Shown in pieces: positions 1-13,073 of a DNA stretch of 64,000 nucleotides. Under the pieces are notes generated by a model, which was not told the DNA's origin, ran no database searches, and saw nothing but the letters and a program-made list of their open reading frames with translations. Origin of the DNA: Xenorhabdus thuongxuanensis (lineage in GTDB: Bacteria > Pseudomonadota > Gammaproteobacteria > Enterobacterales > Enterobacteriaceae); the NCBI RefSeq assembly GCF_001908095.1, contig NZ_MKGR01000017.1, forward strand, positions 4,515 to 68,514, written 5' to 3'. Position numbers and translations under genes: made by a program. The number at the start of each line of letters is the position of its first letter. Within the stretch, counting starts at the first letter, position 1.

Positions 1-67
1 CGTTAAAAGGGATGTGAAGTGAAGGCTCTCAGAGTCTGAACTAGTAACGCCCCTCTGGGGCGAAATC

Positions 68-97
68 AAAGCCGCCTTCTATGAAGGCGGATTTTTA
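68..97 (+). terminator. Rho-independent terminator
   Basis: An 8-bp perfect stem (72-79 with 83-90) with a 3-nt loop is followed by ATTTTTAC. It fits the end of a plus-strand transcript whose gene lies left of the window. A second small hairpin with a GC stem (48-53 with 57-62) sits just before it. On the minus strand the same stem could stop the esterase gene at 118-2100, but the T-tract there is weaker. Confidence 0.75.
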
Positions 98-117
98 CTT
101 GTTAAATGTTCAATATA

Positions 118-2100
118 TTAAAAGTTAACATTGAAACCGAGGTTAAAATAGTAATCATGATTCGGTTCATTATCATTTTTTTCATGTGATACGGCGGCAA
201 ATGCGTGAAAGTCATTGGTCAGATTGGTGTTAACACCGACTGTATATTGGACATGATTTTTATTCTGTTTCTCTCCCTGTTGGACGAAACTTGTTTTGGT
301 AGAATTTATCGCACTGCGAAGAGTATAGCGTTCGTCATCGAATTGATGATTGAATAGAATAGAGGCGTAAGGATTGAAACGACCCAGTTTAGTATCTACT
401 CGCCAACCCACCGAGCCAACTCTGGAATGATAGTTTTGATCTGCAAAATGCATGGAGGTGCTGTTGTTACCTGTTTCACGATAACCATCAATATCTCCTT
501 TGTCCCAGGCGTATTGGATGATTGGGCTGGTGGTCAGGTAACGAGTAATTGGAATATCCCAGCCTGCTGTAATCCGCCAACCCCACTGTTTGCCCATTGT
601 TGAACCTGATTCTCTGCGAGTGGCTTGACCGAGCTGGATAGAGCGTGACAGGTTATCGTAATTGGTGCGTGAATAATGAACATCGCCGTTCAGCCATCCG
701 CTGCCATAGTAGTTCCATAGTGTGTAAGCTGTTATGACATGACCAGTAGCAGCATAGTTGAAATTAGGTGTTGCATTTTGTTCATCTTTATAACGTGAAA
801 TGGTTGCCCCTAATAGCAAATTATCCGTCAGTTGATAATCGCTACCCAATGTAAGGGTATTATTGTGATTCCCTGTATAACCTCCGAAGATGCCAGCTTT
901 CCCTTTGGTCTGATGATTATTGCGAAGTTGTTGCAGATGACCGTCAAGTGAGCTTAGAGCGGTTGTGGTTGGGGTTCGGTTGATGTGGTTCAATGCCATC
1001 ACTTGTAAAGGGGCGTAGTAGATCGACATAATGTATTGGCCGATGACTTTGTGTGCGTAAGGTGTTGGGTGAAGGTCATCGGAAAATAAGTAGGATTGGT
1101 TTTTATCAAAGCCAGATTCGGAAGAAGAACACTGATTAGCCATTTTACCTTGTGGACAAGTATAACCGAGGGTATTAGCAATACCATAGATGGTTGGATT
1201 CTCAATAACTTCCCTTAAGAGATGATTGACATCGGCACGAAGGATATTGCCGTTACTGAGTTGATTCTCTTCGTTTTGGTTATATTCGTCGGAAAATTGG
1301 GAAGCAATTTTGCTGGTATTATCATAAGCATCAAGCAATTGACGATAAATTTCTTTCGCTGCTTCTGGATCTTGGGGAGAAGCCCCTTCAGCAATCTTTT
1401 TAAAAATTCCCTGGATAATTTTATTTCTGATTTCCGTATTCGGTGTGGGATATTTGTTGATAGCCTCATGAGCTTGTTTCAGAATTTGGGCGATTTTGTC
1501 ATCAGGTATTTTGCTTTTTTTTAAAGCGCCTTTAAGTACTGCTTCCATAATTTTAGGGGTTGTACCAATATCAGGAACATTGGGTACAATAATTAACCCC
1601 GCGCCAGCCTTAATGAGTTGATTGATCTGCGATGCTGCGGATGCAGAACTATCATTGATACGATGTTGCGCTGCTTTTTCATCGCCTTTTTCTAAATCAC
1701 CCAGAGCGTCCTTTACATCATTGCCTCCTACCCAATGTATGTACACTCCATTCGGATCAGCACGTCCAGAGTGTGCTTGCAAATAATCATTGAGCTGTTT
1801 CTTTGTTGGGGGAGCAATATAATCCCAGATAGGATCCCCTGAACCGTTAGCTGTTGCCCCTCCATATGCATAATTGGTTCCGTCTTTTTTAGAGGGCAAT
1901 AGTTTTTTGCCAGTGAAGTATCGGGCTATATATTCATCATAGAGTTCAGCGTTTTTGCCATCTGTTGTAAATCTTCCGTTATTCCCACCATCACTCAAAC
2001 TATCCCCAAAAACATATACGTTGTTATAGGCATAAGAATTTGTCGTGAGGTTAACTAATAGTACAGTTGTGGCTGATACTAAGAAGAGTGATTTTTTCAT
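118..2100 (-). CDS. GDSL esterase/lipase autotransporter (Lip-1 type), copy 1
   Basis: Secreted or surface-anchored ester hydrolase of the GDSL/SGNH family fused to an autotransporter beta-barrel. A signal peptide (MKKSLF.., likely cleaved after SYA) is followed by block I FGDSLSDGGN, block III GGND and block V DDLHPTPYAH, which carry the catalytic Ser and the Asp/His pair. The last ~270 residues are rich in alternating aromatic/polar strands and end in F, as in outer-membrane barrels. I chose the second ATG (at 2100) over the one at 2124 because CAGGAGA lies just upstream and the signal peptide then starts properly. It is about 660 aa. It is a paralogue of the next gene: barrels and active-site blocks are very similar, but the middle helical insert differs. 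This family includes Photorhabdus Lip-1; the lipid substrate cannot be told from sequence. Confidence 0.9.
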   Translation of the reverse strand: MKKSLFLVSATTVLLVNLTTNSYAYNNVYVFGDSLSDGGNNGRFTTDGKNAELYDEYIARYFTGKKLLPSKKDGTNYAYGGATANGSGDPIWDYIAPPTKKQLNDYLQAHSGRADPNGVYIHWVGGNDVKDALGDLEKGDEKAAQHRINDSSASAASQINQLIKAGAGLIIVPNVPDIGTTPKIMEAVLKGALKKSKIPDDKIAQILKQAHEAINKYPTPNTEIRNKIIQGIFKKIAEGASPQDPEAAKEIYRQLLDAYDNTSKIASQFSDEYNQNEENQLSNGNILRADVNHLLREVIENPTIYGIANTLGYTCPQGKMANQCSSSESGFDKNQSYLFSDDLHPTPYAHKVIGQYIMSIYYAPLQVMALNHINRTPTTTALSSLDGHLQQLRNNHQTKGKAGIFGGYTGNHNNTLTLGSDYQLTDNLLLGATISRYKDEQNATPNFNYAATGHVITAYTLWNYYGSGWLNGDVHYSRTNYDNLSRSIQLGQATRRESGSTMGKQWGWRITAGWDIPITRYLTTSPIIQYAWDKGDIDGYRETGNNSTSMHFADQNYHSRVGSVGWRVDTKLGRFNPYASILFNHQFDDERYTLRSAINSTKTSFVQQGEKQNKNHVQYTVGVNTNLTNDFHAFAAVSHEKNDNEPNHDYYFNLGFNVNF

Positions 2101-2291
2101 GTAGTTCTCCTGAAAAAACAGCACATTATTTTCATACCAGCCAAAACACCTTGATTTAAAAGGATATTTACTTATTTCTCTTCGGTTAATGGCTGATTCT
2201 CTGATTGTTTCAGTTCGATACTACTTCCATCTGCATATACGAAAATTAAACACAATGTTAACGTGCGTATATTAATGCTGAATGATGGTTA

Positions 2292-2326
2292 AACAAAAAC
2301 GCAAGACAGTAATTTTGCCTTGCGTT
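2292..2326 (-). terminator. Rho-independent terminator after esterase copy 2
   Basis: An 8-bp perfect stem (2298-2305 with 2319-2326) is followed on the minus strand by TTTTTGTTT. It lies directly downstream of the esterase at 2359-4416, so the two paralogues are probably separate transcription units. Confidence 0.7.
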
Positions 2327-2358
2327 CTTGGGTAAATGTTCCCTCAGAGACGGGTATT

Positions 2359-4416
2359 TTAGAAACTAGCGTTGATACCCAAACTGAAATTGTAGCTAGG
2401 ATCTTGGGTATTGCCGTCATTACGGGTTACGGAAGCAAAGCCGCGCAGATTATTGAACAGGTTTGCGTTCACGCCGACAGTATATTGACGCCAGTTAGTG
2501 CTCTGCTTGCCACTTTCCTGCACAAAAGAAATTGTGGTGGAGTTAATGGCGCCGCTCAGTTTGTAGCTTGTATCACCAAATTGGTGATTAAACTGAACAG
2601 AAGCGTAAGGATTGAAACGGCCTAGTTTAGTATCCACGCGCCAGCCCAGTGTGCCCACTTTAGAGGTGTAGTCTTGATCACCAAAATGCATGGAAGTGCT
2701 ATTGTTGCCGGCTTCACGGTAACCATCAACTTCACCTTTATCCCAGACATACTGAATGATTGGGCTGGTGGTCAGATAGTGAGTAACTGGAATATCCCAG
2801 CCTGCGGTAATGCGTGCTCCCCACTGTTTACCTGTGGTTGAGCCTGTTTCTCTGCGGGTAGCTTCACCAAGCTGGATGGTACGGGTCAGGCTATCATAAT
2901 TGGTGCGTGAATAATGGACATCGCCACTTAACCAGCCGTTATTATAATAGTTCCACAAAGTATACGCTGTCAGAACATGACCACGGCCGCCATAAGAAAA
3001 GTCAGCTATGGGTGAGCGTTCCTCTTTATAGTTAGAGTACATTGCACCCAATAGCAAGTTATCTATTAGCTGATAATCGCTACCCAGTGTAAAGGTTTTA
3101 TCTTGGTTGCCAGTATAGCCGCCAAAGACGCCGACTTTACCTTGTTCATTGCCGCCGTTACGCAGTTGTTGCAGGTGACCATCAAGGGAAGAAAGGGAAC
3201 TTTTAACGGCGGCACGGTTGACTTGAGTCAGGGATATTACCTGTAATGGCGCATTATAAATAGAGGTAAGGTATTGGCCCATTATCTTGTGACCCAACGA
3301 GGTTGGGTGGAAATGATCAGAGAATAAAAATTCTTTGTCTTTGGTAAATCCTGAGTCGTTGGAGGAACATTTATCAGCGCTTTTACCTTGCTCGCAAGAA
3401 TAACCTAACGTATTTTGAATGCCATAAATCAGAGGATTGGCGATCACTTCATGCAGCAATCCATTGATATCGGCACGCAAAATATTGCCGTTTCCTTCGC
3501 TAATTAGTTTGTCGACTAGCTCATTGTATAGATCAGTGAGTTTTGATGCATCTTCACTTGCCTTATTGTAGGCAGCGAGAAGTTTTTCATATTTTGCTTC
3601 TATTTCTTCTTTTGTTTCTTTATCTGAAGATGATTTTTCTATAATTTTTTTCAGTGTACCTTCAATAAGTTGACGGCGGTAATCGCTATTAGGAGTAGGA
3701 TATGCATTAATACCATCACGAACAGATTTCAACGTGTCATTGATTTTTTGTTCGATGGGTTTTTTTTGATCTTCAGGTAGATTATCATAAACTTCAGGAT
3801 CTTTAATACCTTTGGATTCTAAGGCTTGGCGAATTATAACTTGACGAAGTAATGTTTCTAAAAATCTAGGAGTAGTGCTCACATCAGGAACGGTTGGAGC
3901 AATAACTAAGCCAGCACCTTTTTCGATAAGTTGATTGATTTGATTTGCAGCTGCAGTAGCGCTGGTGATGACAATACCAGCGGCAACTTTTTGACCTTGT
4001 AGTGGATCTTTTTCTTTTGAGGCGTCTTCCAAAGCCTTGGCAAGGTCGTTACCACCTACCCAATGAATATAGATGCCGTTAGGATCAGCTTTGCCATTAT
4101 GGGCATTAAGATATCTATTTACCTGTTCTTGCGTATTAAAACCGTATTTACTGTATTGTTTTAGAGCTGTAGCACCACCTTGGGCATAATTAGTTCCACC
4201 ATCATTGGATGGAGCTGAATTTGTACCTGTAACCTGTTGGGAAAAAATCTGATGATATAACGGATTTTCTTTTCCATCTGGCATAAATATTCCGTTATTC
4301 CCACCATCACTCAAGCTGTCTCCATATTCATAGACTTGACTATAAGCATGAGCATTAGAAATAGCATTGATTGAAAGCGCTAACAGTGCAGGTGTAAATA
4401 AAAATGCCTTTTTCAT
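2359..4416 (-). CDS. GDSL esterase/lipase autotransporter (Lip-1 type), copy 2
   Basis: Second SGNH-family secreted esterase with a C-terminal autotransporter barrel, ~685 aa. Signal peptide MKKAFLF.. (cleavage probably after AHA), block I YGDSLSDGGNNG, GGND, and block V DHFHPTSLGH; the first D of block V is kept but the spacing residues differ from copy 1. The start at 4416 is preferred over 4458 because GGAGAGT precedes it at the right distance. The central region (roughly residues 200-320) is longer than in copy 1 and rich in K/E/D, suggesting an extended helical insert. Tandem duplication followed by divergence of the passenger is the simplest history. The barrel should hold the passenger at the outer membrane. 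Confidence 0.9.
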   Translation of the reverse strand: MKKAFLFTPALLALSINAISNAHAYSQVYEYGDSLSDGGNNGIFMPDGKENPLYHQIFSQQVTGTNSAPSNDGGTNYAQGGATALKQYSKYGFNTQEQVNRYLNAHNGKADPNGIYIHWVGGNDLAKALEDASKEKDPLQGQKVAAGIVITSATAAANQINQLIEKGAGLVIAPTVPDVSTTPRFLETLLRQVIIRQALESKGIKDPEVYDNLPEDQKKPIEQKINDTLKSVRDGINAYPTPNSDYRRQLIEGTLKKIIEKSSSDKETKEEIEAKYEKLLAAYNKASEDASKLTDLYNELVDKLISEGNGNILRADINGLLHEVIANPLIYGIQNTLGYSCEQGKSADKCSSNDSGFTKDKEFLFSDHFHPTSLGHKIMGQYLTSIYNAPLQVISLTQVNRAAVKSSLSSLDGHLQQLRNGGNEQGKVGVFGGYTGNQDKTFTLGSDYQLIDNLLLGAMYSNYKEERSPIADFSYGGRGHVLTAYTLWNYYNNGWLSGDVHYSRTNYDSLTRTIQLGEATRRETGSTTGKQWGARITAGWDIPVTHYLTTSPIIQYVWDKGEVDGYREAGNNSTSMHFGDQDYTSKVGTLGWRVDTKLGRFNPYASVQFNHQFGDTSYKLSGAINSTTISFVQESGKQSTNWRQYTVGVNANLFNNLRGFASVTRNDGNTQDPSYNFSLGINASF

Positions 4417-5191
4417 TGGCACTCTCCTTAAAAAGTAGTTTTTGTTATTAATCAACATTTCAACTTTGTAAGGTGTTATTTTTGAACAAAAGAACCCTAC
4501 AACTCTTCCTCAGTCGAGTTAGAGAAGTCGATATGTTTAATATTGAAATAAACCCATATAGGACAGCTAACTTATTGATAACGGCTGTCTAGCATTAAGT
4601 ATGGTTCCCTGTTATTGAACTTCCATATGACTTTGCATTTTTTATAGATAATGTGATCTTAAAAGGTTCAGTCCTTAATTGTGTATATAAAATACACAGC
4701 CGAAGATTATCTCTTTCATTCCTAAATATTGATAACTTATTCATTAGGATAATTTGTTTTTTTAAAGAAGAAATAATACCTGTTTTCCGATACTGTTGTG
4801 TGATGTAAGGAAATAAAACCACCGCCATTAAGCGTGCGACAGGTTAGCAGCAACTATTCAATGACACCAGTATTGTTAGAGTATTTGGAACTGGACGTAC
4901 CAGATGGATTGGAATGCTTGTGGGACATTAATATTAGATTATATGTCAATTTAGTCGTTTTATTTCATTGGGTGAAATTTACGAAAATTAGGTAACTTTT
5001 TGAAAAAATTAATTATTATTAGATTGTTACTATTAATTATATTAATTAAATTAAGATGAAAATATTAGCTAACTATATCAAAAAAACAGAAAACCCCGCT
5101 GCTGTAAATACAGCAACGGGGTTTTTCAAGCAATGAGTTATTTAATCATTTGAATAAGTTAGCGCGTAATATTGACGCTAAAACTTAAACA
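4417..5191. other. AT-rich intergenic region between esterase and prs
   Basis: About 775 bases without a convincing gene. A 77-codon minus-strand frame (4595-4828) has no recognisable domain and biased composition, so I do not call it. The stretch around 4980-5090 is extremely AT-rich. It should hold the promoter of the esterase at 2359-4416 and the terminator of prs. Confidence 0.5.
5090..5126 (-). terminator. Bidirectional terminator after prs
   Basis: A stem of CCCCG.TGCTG type with a six-base TAAATA loop and one mismatch is flanked by A-rich and T-rich tracts on both sides, so it can work in either direction. It lies about 65 bp after the prs stop codon. Confidence 0.75.
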
Positions 5192-7100
<1,909 letters not shown>

Positions 7101-7101
<1 letters not shown>

Positions 7102-7718
7102 TATTGAATCGTCCAATTATCCATCTTTAATTTTATGCGGTTGTTTCCTTGTGTAAGCTCCAGTCGAGTGGGTAAAGCTGGCGTGATCGATGTATCGTAT
7201 CCTTGATAATTGACTCGCCAAATCTCACCATTTTTTTTGTCACTTACGGATTTAAGCAGGTAATCTGCATCCAACTGAAAATCTTTGGCATTACCAGGCA
7301 AACCAATAATCCAACTTCGTAGATTATCCAGAGGAATATTCATATTAGTCAGTTGGTAAATTAAAGATTCAGGCTCATTACTGAGATATTTTTTACCATT
7401 ATTGTCAGTGAGCTGGATCATATTCGGTTCGACAAATAATTCCAATTCTGTTGTACCCAATGGATTGAGCAGCAATAACTTATAATTGTCAGGCGAATAT
7501 TGTTGCCAGAAAAATCGGGCGTACACTTTTTTTTCATTTGCCAGATAAGCGAAAGAACCTCGGGTTTGGTAATGCCCTAATTTTTGCAGTTGCTGCTCAC
7601 GGACATGCCATTGTGGTGTATCCGCTGATCCTGTACCCATAGGGGGTTGCGTGACTGTACAGGCAGTCAGTAAAACACCGGAGAGGGGAAGTAGGCGAAA
7701 AAAAACAGACATTTTCAT
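7101..7718 (-). CDS. lolB: Outer-membrane lipoprotein receptor LolB
   Basis: Accepts lipoproteins from the periplasmic carrier LolA and inserts them into the inner leaflet of the outer membrane. The start [10 protein letters not shown] at 7718 gives a signal peptide ending in the lipobox LTAC; the longer frame from 7805 puts ~29 extra residues before the signal peptide and is unlikely. Mature part ~205 aa as in the family, with motifs such as [11 protein letters not shown] seen in LolB. First gene of a lolB-ispE-prs unit, divergent from hemA, as in E. coli. Confidence 0.93.
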
Positions 7719-8032
7719 ACGGTAACCCTTGGTGATAAGAAAGCTTAGTATTCTGTTGATTATAAAACGCTGTCGGTTATAAATATGGCAATATTTATAT
7801 GACAACTTAAAGCGTGCTACTCAAGTCTATAATCATAGGGGGTAATTTAGCGAAATTTTGCTGAGAATTCTCAAATAAAATTATCGCAGAACCGCCTGAT
7901 TGACTTTTATTAAACTGATGCATCAAGTAGAATGCTCGACCAATGAGAGTCCTTATGAAGGGTGTGAGTTTATGAGAATAATTATCGATATCATCATGAC
8001 TTTACCGCCCGTGATAACTCAATGCAGTTAAG
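7719..8032. promoter_or_regulatory. Divergent lolB/hemA intergenic region
   Basis: 314 bases between the start codons of lolB (minus) and hemA (plus). It must contain promoters in both directions. TTGACT at about 7900 is followed by TAGAAT, but the gap (22 bp) is too long for a good sigma-70 match, so I do not assign a specific promoter. No small gene is evident. Confidence 0.4.
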
Positions 8033-9295
8033 ATGACTTTATTAGCACTCGGTATCAACCATAAAACAGCGCCTGTTTCTTTACGTGAGCGGGTGTCTTT
8101 TTCTCCTGACACGATAGGATTAGCGCTTGATGACTTGCTCCAGCAGCCACTGGTGCGGGGTGGCGTCGTGTTGTCCACCTGCAACCGTACAGAGCTGTAC
8201 CTCAGCGTTGAACAGCAGGGTAATTTTAAACAACAGCTAATTCATTGGCTATGTAGATATCATCAGCTTAACCCTGATGATTTGACAGGCAGCCTCTACT
8301 GGTATTTAGACAATGAGGCCGTCAGCCATTTGATGCGAGTTGCGAGCGGCTTAGATTCCCTTGTATTGGGAGAACCGCAGATTTTGGGACAGGTGAAAAA
8401 GGCTTTCTCTGAGTCGCAAAATTATCAATCTCTGTCGAGTGAATTGGAGCGTTTGTTCCAAAAATCTTTCTCGGTGGCTAAGCGGATCAGAACAGAAACG
8501 GAAATTGGCGCAAATGCCGTTTCTGTAGCATTTGCTGCCTGTACACTTGCGCGGCAAATTTTCGAATCCCTTTCCCGACTGAATATCTTGCTGGTGGGAG
8601 CAGGGGAAACGATTGAACTGGTTGCCCGTCACTTAAAAGAGCATGGTGTGAATCGCATGATGATCGCCAACCGTACAAAAGAGCGGGCACAGATGCTTGC
8701 CAGTGAAGTCAATGCAGAAGTTGTTTCCCTACCCGATATCGATACCCGATTGGCTGAAGCTGATATTGTCATTAGCTCCACCGCCAGTCCATTGCCGATC
8801 ATTGGCAAAGGTATGGTCGAAAGAGCGTTGAAATTACGTCGCAACCAGCCAATGTTACTGATTGACATTGCCGTTCCTCGTGATATTGAACCGGATGTGG
8901 AAAAATTGAGTGATGTTTATCTGTACAGTGTGGATGATTTACAGGCTATCATTCAGCAAAATCTTGCCCAACGTAAAGCAGCGGCAGTTGTTGCGGAAGG
9001 TATTGTACAACAAGAAAGCAGCCATTTCATGGATTGGTTGCGTTCTCAAGGCGCTGTTAATACAATTCGCGAATATCGAGAGCAGGCAGAGAAAATTAGG
9101 GCTGAGATGACAGCAAAAGCATTGATGTCCATAAGGCAGGGCGCTGATGCTGAACAGATCATTAACCAATTGACCTACCAGTTGACGAATCGTCTGATCC
9201 ATACACCGACTAAATCTCTCCAACAGGCTGCCAGCGATGGCGATTTGGAACGCCTGAATCTATTACGGGACAGCCTTGGGCTGGATCATAACTAA
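8033..9295 (+). CDS. hemA: Glutamyl-tRNA reductase
   Basis: Reduces glutamyl-tRNA(Glu) to glutamate-1-semialdehyde with NADPH, the first committed step of tetrapyrrole synthesis by the C5 route. 420 aa (E. coli 418). Starts [14 protein letters not shown], with the catalytic cysteine C50 in STCNRTE and the Rossmann GAGE motif in [17 protein letters not shown]. First gene of the hemA-prfA-prmC-sirB1-kdsA run; prfA begins 35 bases after its stop. Confidence 0.98.
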   Translation: MTLLALGINHKTAPVSLRERVSFSPDTIGLALDDLLQQPLVRGGVVLSTCNRTELYLSVEQQGNFKQQLIHWLCRYHQLNPDDLTGSLYWYLDNEAVSHLMRVASGLDSLVLGEPQILGQVKKAFSESQNYQSLSSELERLFQKSFSVAKRIRTETEIGANAVSVAFAACTLARQIFESLSRLNILLVGAGETIELVARHLKEHGVNRMMIANRTKERAQMLASEVNAEVVSLPDIDTRLAEADIVISSTASPLPIIGKGMVERALKLRRNQPMLLIDIAVPRDIEPDVEKLSDVYLYSVDDLQAIIQQNLAQRKAAAVVAEGIVQQESSHFMDWLRSQGAVNTIREYREQAEKIRAEMTAKALMSIRQGADAEQIINQLTYQLTNRLIHTPTKSLQQAASDGDLERLNLLRDSLGLDHN

Positions 9296-9330
9296 CCTAA
9301 CCCTATTCTAAATAAGGTCTGATATTACGA

Positions 9331-10413
9331 ATGAAGCCTTCTATTGTCGCTAAATTGGAAGCATTACAAGAACGCCATGAAGAAGTTTTGGCTCACCTCG
9401 GTGATGCTGAAGTTATTGCTGATCAAGAGCGTTTTCGCGCGTTATCAAAGGAATATGCTCAACTGACCGATGTGACTAACTGTTTTAAAGCCTGGAAAAG
9501 TGTTCAGGATGATATTGAAACAGCCGAGATGATGCTTGATGATCCCGAAATGCGGGAAATGGCGCAGGAAGAACTCAAAAACGCAAAAATTCGTAATGAA
9601 GAGCTGGAACAGCAACTGCAATTGCTGTTATTACCAAAAGATCCGGATGATGAGCGCAACTGTTTTCTTGAAGTTCGTGCCGGAACGGGGGGGGATGAAG
9701 CTGCGATATTTGCCGGAGATTTATTCCGCATGTATAGCCGTTATGCAGAGTCCCGCCGTTGGAAAGTTGAGATCATGAGTGCCAATGAAGGTGAACATGG
9801 TGGATATAAAGAAGTGATTGCCAAAATTTCTGGTGAACAAGTTTATGGTCACCTGAAATTTGAGTCGGGTGGTCACCGTGTTCAGCGTGTACCGGAGACT
9901 GAATCTCAAGGGCGTATTCACACTTCTGCTTGCACAGTTGCCATTTTGCCGGAAATCCCAGAAGCGGAATTACCGGAAATCAGTTCAAGTGACCTGAAAA
10001 TTGATACTTATCGTTCTTCCGGTGCGGGCGGACAGCACGTCAACACCACTGACTCCGCAATTCGCATTACTCACTTGCCAACAGGTATTGTTGTGGAGTG
10101 TCAGGATGAGCGTTCTCAGCATAAGAACAAAGCAAAAGCCATGTCTGTGCTTGCTGCACGTATTCGTGCCGCTGAGATGCGAAAGCGTCAGGAAGCCGAG
10201 GCCTCTGAACGCCGCAATTTGCTGGGCTCCGGTGACCGTTCAGATCGCAACCGCACCTATAATTTCCCACAGGGACGGGTTACTGATCACCGTATCAACC
10301 TAACGTTATACCGCCTTGAGGAGGTAATGGAAGGCAAACTGGATATGCTTATCCAGCCCATCATTACTGAATATCAGGCAGACCAATTATCCGCATTGTC
10401 AGAGCAGGATTGA
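9331..10413 (+). CDS. prfA: Peptide chain release factor 1
   Basis: Recognises UAA and UAG in the ribosomal A site and triggers peptide release. 360 aa, the standard length. The GGQ motif (SGAGGQHVN) for peptidyl-tRNA hydrolysis and the codon-recognition tripeptide are seen; here the latter reads PET within [10 protein letters not shown] (E. coli has PAT, family form PxT). The GGQ glutamine is the methylation target of the product of the next gene, prmC, which overlaps the prfA stop. Confidence 0.98.
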   Translation: MKPSIVAKLEALQERHEEVLAHLGDAEVIADQERFRALSKEYAQLTDVTNCFKAWKSVQDDIETAEMMLDDPEMREMAQEELKNAKIRNEELEQQLQLLLLPKDPDDERNCFLEVRAGTGGDEAAIFAGDLFRMYSRYAESRRWKVEIMSANEGEHGGYKEVIAKISGEQVYGHLKFESGGHRVQRVPETESQGRIHTSACTVAILPEIPEAELPEISSSDLKIDTYRSSGAGGQHVNTTDSAIRITHLPTGIVVECQDERSQHKNKAKAMSVLAARIRAAEMRKRQEAEASERRNLLGSGDRSDRNRTYNFPQGRVTDHRINLTLYRLEEVMEGKLDMLIQPIITEYQADQLSALSEQD

Positions 10414-11273
10414 TGAATTATCAACATTGGCTCCGACATGCAGCTATGCAGTTGACTGAAAGTGATAGCCCTAAGCGTGATGCAGAAATCCTGTTGCAAC
10501 ACGTCACAGGGCGTTCCCGCACTTATTTAATTGCATTTAATGAAACCCCTATTTCCCCAGAGGAAGCTAGCCAGCTTGATGCCTTGCTGGCTCGTCGTAT
10601 TCAGGGTGAACCGATTGCTTATATTGTGGGAGAGCGTGAATTTTGGTCGTTATCTCTTACTGTATCACCAGCAACTTTAATCCCACGCCCTGATACGGAA
10701 TGCTTGGTTGAAAAAGCCCTCGAACTATTGCCTGATTTGTCGGCACAAATTCTGGATCTCGGCACGGGGACAGGGGCAATTGCATTGGCGCTGGCAAGTG
10801 AGCGGCATGATTGTCATGTGACTGGGGTGGATATCAATCCTGATGCAGTAGCATTGGCAAAACATAATGCTGCAAGAAACGCGGAAAAACTGTCCGTTCA
10901 CAATGTGAATTTTCTGCAAAGTGAATGGTTTTCTGCGGTTGGGGAAAGACAATTTGATATGATTGTTAGTAATCCTCCCTATATTGATGAGCTTGACCCT
11001 CATTTGCGCGAAGGAGATGTCAGGTTTGAACCAGCCACTGCATTGATCGCTGCACAAAATGGTATAGCAGATTTGCAGACAATTATAGCGCAGGCTCGCC
11101 ACTTCCTGTTGCCAAACGGATGGCTATTATTGGAACATGGCTGGAAACAGGGAATCGTTGTCAGAAACCTATTTTTGGAAAAAGGTTATCAACAGATAGC
11201 CACTTTTCAGGATTATGGTGGTAACGAACGTATCACGGTAGGTCAATGGAATAAAGATGAAAACCATAGTTAA
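10413..11273 (+). CDS. prmC: Peptide chain release factor N5-glutamine methyltransferase
   Basis: SAM-dependent enzyme that methylates the GGQ glutamine of RF1 and RF2. The catalytic/substrate motif NPPY is present (IVSNPPYIDE), as is the SAM-binding LDLGTGTGAIAL. I use the ATG at 10413 overlapping the prfA TGA (TGATG) rather than the in-frame TTG one codon upstream. 286 aa versus 277 in E. coli. Its 3-prime end overlaps sirB1 by 17 bases. Confidence 0.95.
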   Translation: MNYQHWLRHAAMQLTESDSPKRDAEILLQHVTGRSRTYLIAFNETPISPEEASQLDALLARRIQGEPIAYIVGEREFWSLSLTVSPATLIPRPDTECLVEKALELLPDLSAQILDLGTGTGAIALALASERHDCHVTGVDINPDAVALAKHNAARNAEKLSVHNVNFLQSEWFSAVGERQFDMIVSNPPYIDELDPHLREGDVRFEPATALIAAQNGIADLQTIIAQARHFLLPNGWLLLEHGWKQGIVVRNLFLEKGYQQIATFQDYGGNERITVGQWNKDENHS

Positions 11274-12066
11274 TTATGAATTCAATAATGCTTCCCTGAT
11301 AGATGGTATTATTCTGGTAACACGAGCCATTCGTCCTGATTTCCCCCAAACAACAGTGACTGAGCAATTAACGGCATTGGTTGACGAAGCTCGACAAAAA
11401 CTTTCCTCTATTACTGACACTAAAGCAAAATTACAAGCGCTATTGACGCTTTTTTATCGAAAATGGAAATTTGGTGGAGCGAATGGGGTGTATTGTTTGT
11501 CTGATACCCTGTGGTTGGATGGTGTATTACGTTCGCACCAAGGCGCACCCGTAACATTGGGAACGGTGTTTGCACATATTGCTCAGGTGCTGGCATTGCC
11601 TGTACAGCCTGTTATATTCCCGACACAGCTAATTTTGCGGGTTGATTTGGCTGATGAGCCGACATGGTTTATTAACCCGATGAATGGCGATACGCTTAAC
11701 GAACATATCCTTGATGTCTGGTTGAAAGGCAATATTGGCCCAACGGTTAGTTTGGAAAATAAAGACTTACAGGAAGCTGATAATATCAGTATTGTGCGAA
11801 AAATCACCGATATCATCAAAATTTCCTTGATGGAAGAGAAAAAAATGGAGTTGGCGTTAAGAGCCAGCGAAGTCGTGCTGATGTTCGATCCTGATGATCC
11901 GTATGAAATTCGCGACCGAGGGCTGATTTATGCGCAGCTCGATTGCAATCACATTGCTGTTTCAGATTTGAGTTATTTCGTGGAACATTGCCCTGAGGAC
12001 CCGATTTCAGAAATGATAAAAATGCAGATTAACTCCATTGATCAGAGAGCAATCATCCTCCATTAG
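11257..12066 (+). CDS. sirB1: SirB1 family protein (YchA-like)
   Basis: Transglutaminase-like domain followed by tetratricopeptide-type helices, 269 aa as in E. coli YchA. Its molecular role is not established; the gene is conserved in the hemA-prfA-prmC-kdsA operon. In E. coli sirB2 (ychQ) lies between prmC and sirB1; here sirB2 is absent and sirB1 overlaps the end of prmC by 17 bases, so any membrane partner would have to be encoded elsewhere. Confidence 0.88.
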   Translation: MKTIVNYEFNNASLIDGIILVTRAIRPDFPQTTVTEQLTALVDEARQKLSSITDTKAKLQALLTLFYRKWKFGGANGVYCLSDTLWLDGVLRSHQGAPVTLGTVFAHIAQVLALPVQPVIFPTQLILRVDLADEPTWFINPMNGDTLNEHILDVWLKGNIGPTVSLENKDLQEADNISIVRKITDIIKISLMEEKKMELALRASEVVLMFDPDDPYEIRDRGLIYAQLDCNHIAVSDLSYFVEHCPEDPISEMIKMQINSIDQRAIILH

Positions 12067-12113
12067 AGGCGTTATAAAGCGGTATTTCTCTGCTTTTTAT
12101 TTATTTTTTATGA

Positions 12114-13010
<897 letters not shown>

Positions 13011-13040
13011 TCACGGGATCTATTTGTTTTTTTGATAATA

Positions 13041-13068
13041 CGGTTACAGACATTTTGTCCTGTAACCG
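13041..13068. terminator. Hairpin after kdsA
   Basis: A perfect 9-bp stem (13041-13049 with 13060-13068) with a 10-nt loop lies 30 bases after kdsA. No clean T-tract follows on the plus strand, so its terminator role is only probable. Confidence 0.4.
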
Positions 13069-13073
13069 CTGAT

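Noticed and set aside
4595-4828. 77-codon minus-strand frame upstream of the esterase
   Set aside because: No recognisable domain and odd composition; it lies in AT-rich intergenic DNA, so it is probably chance.
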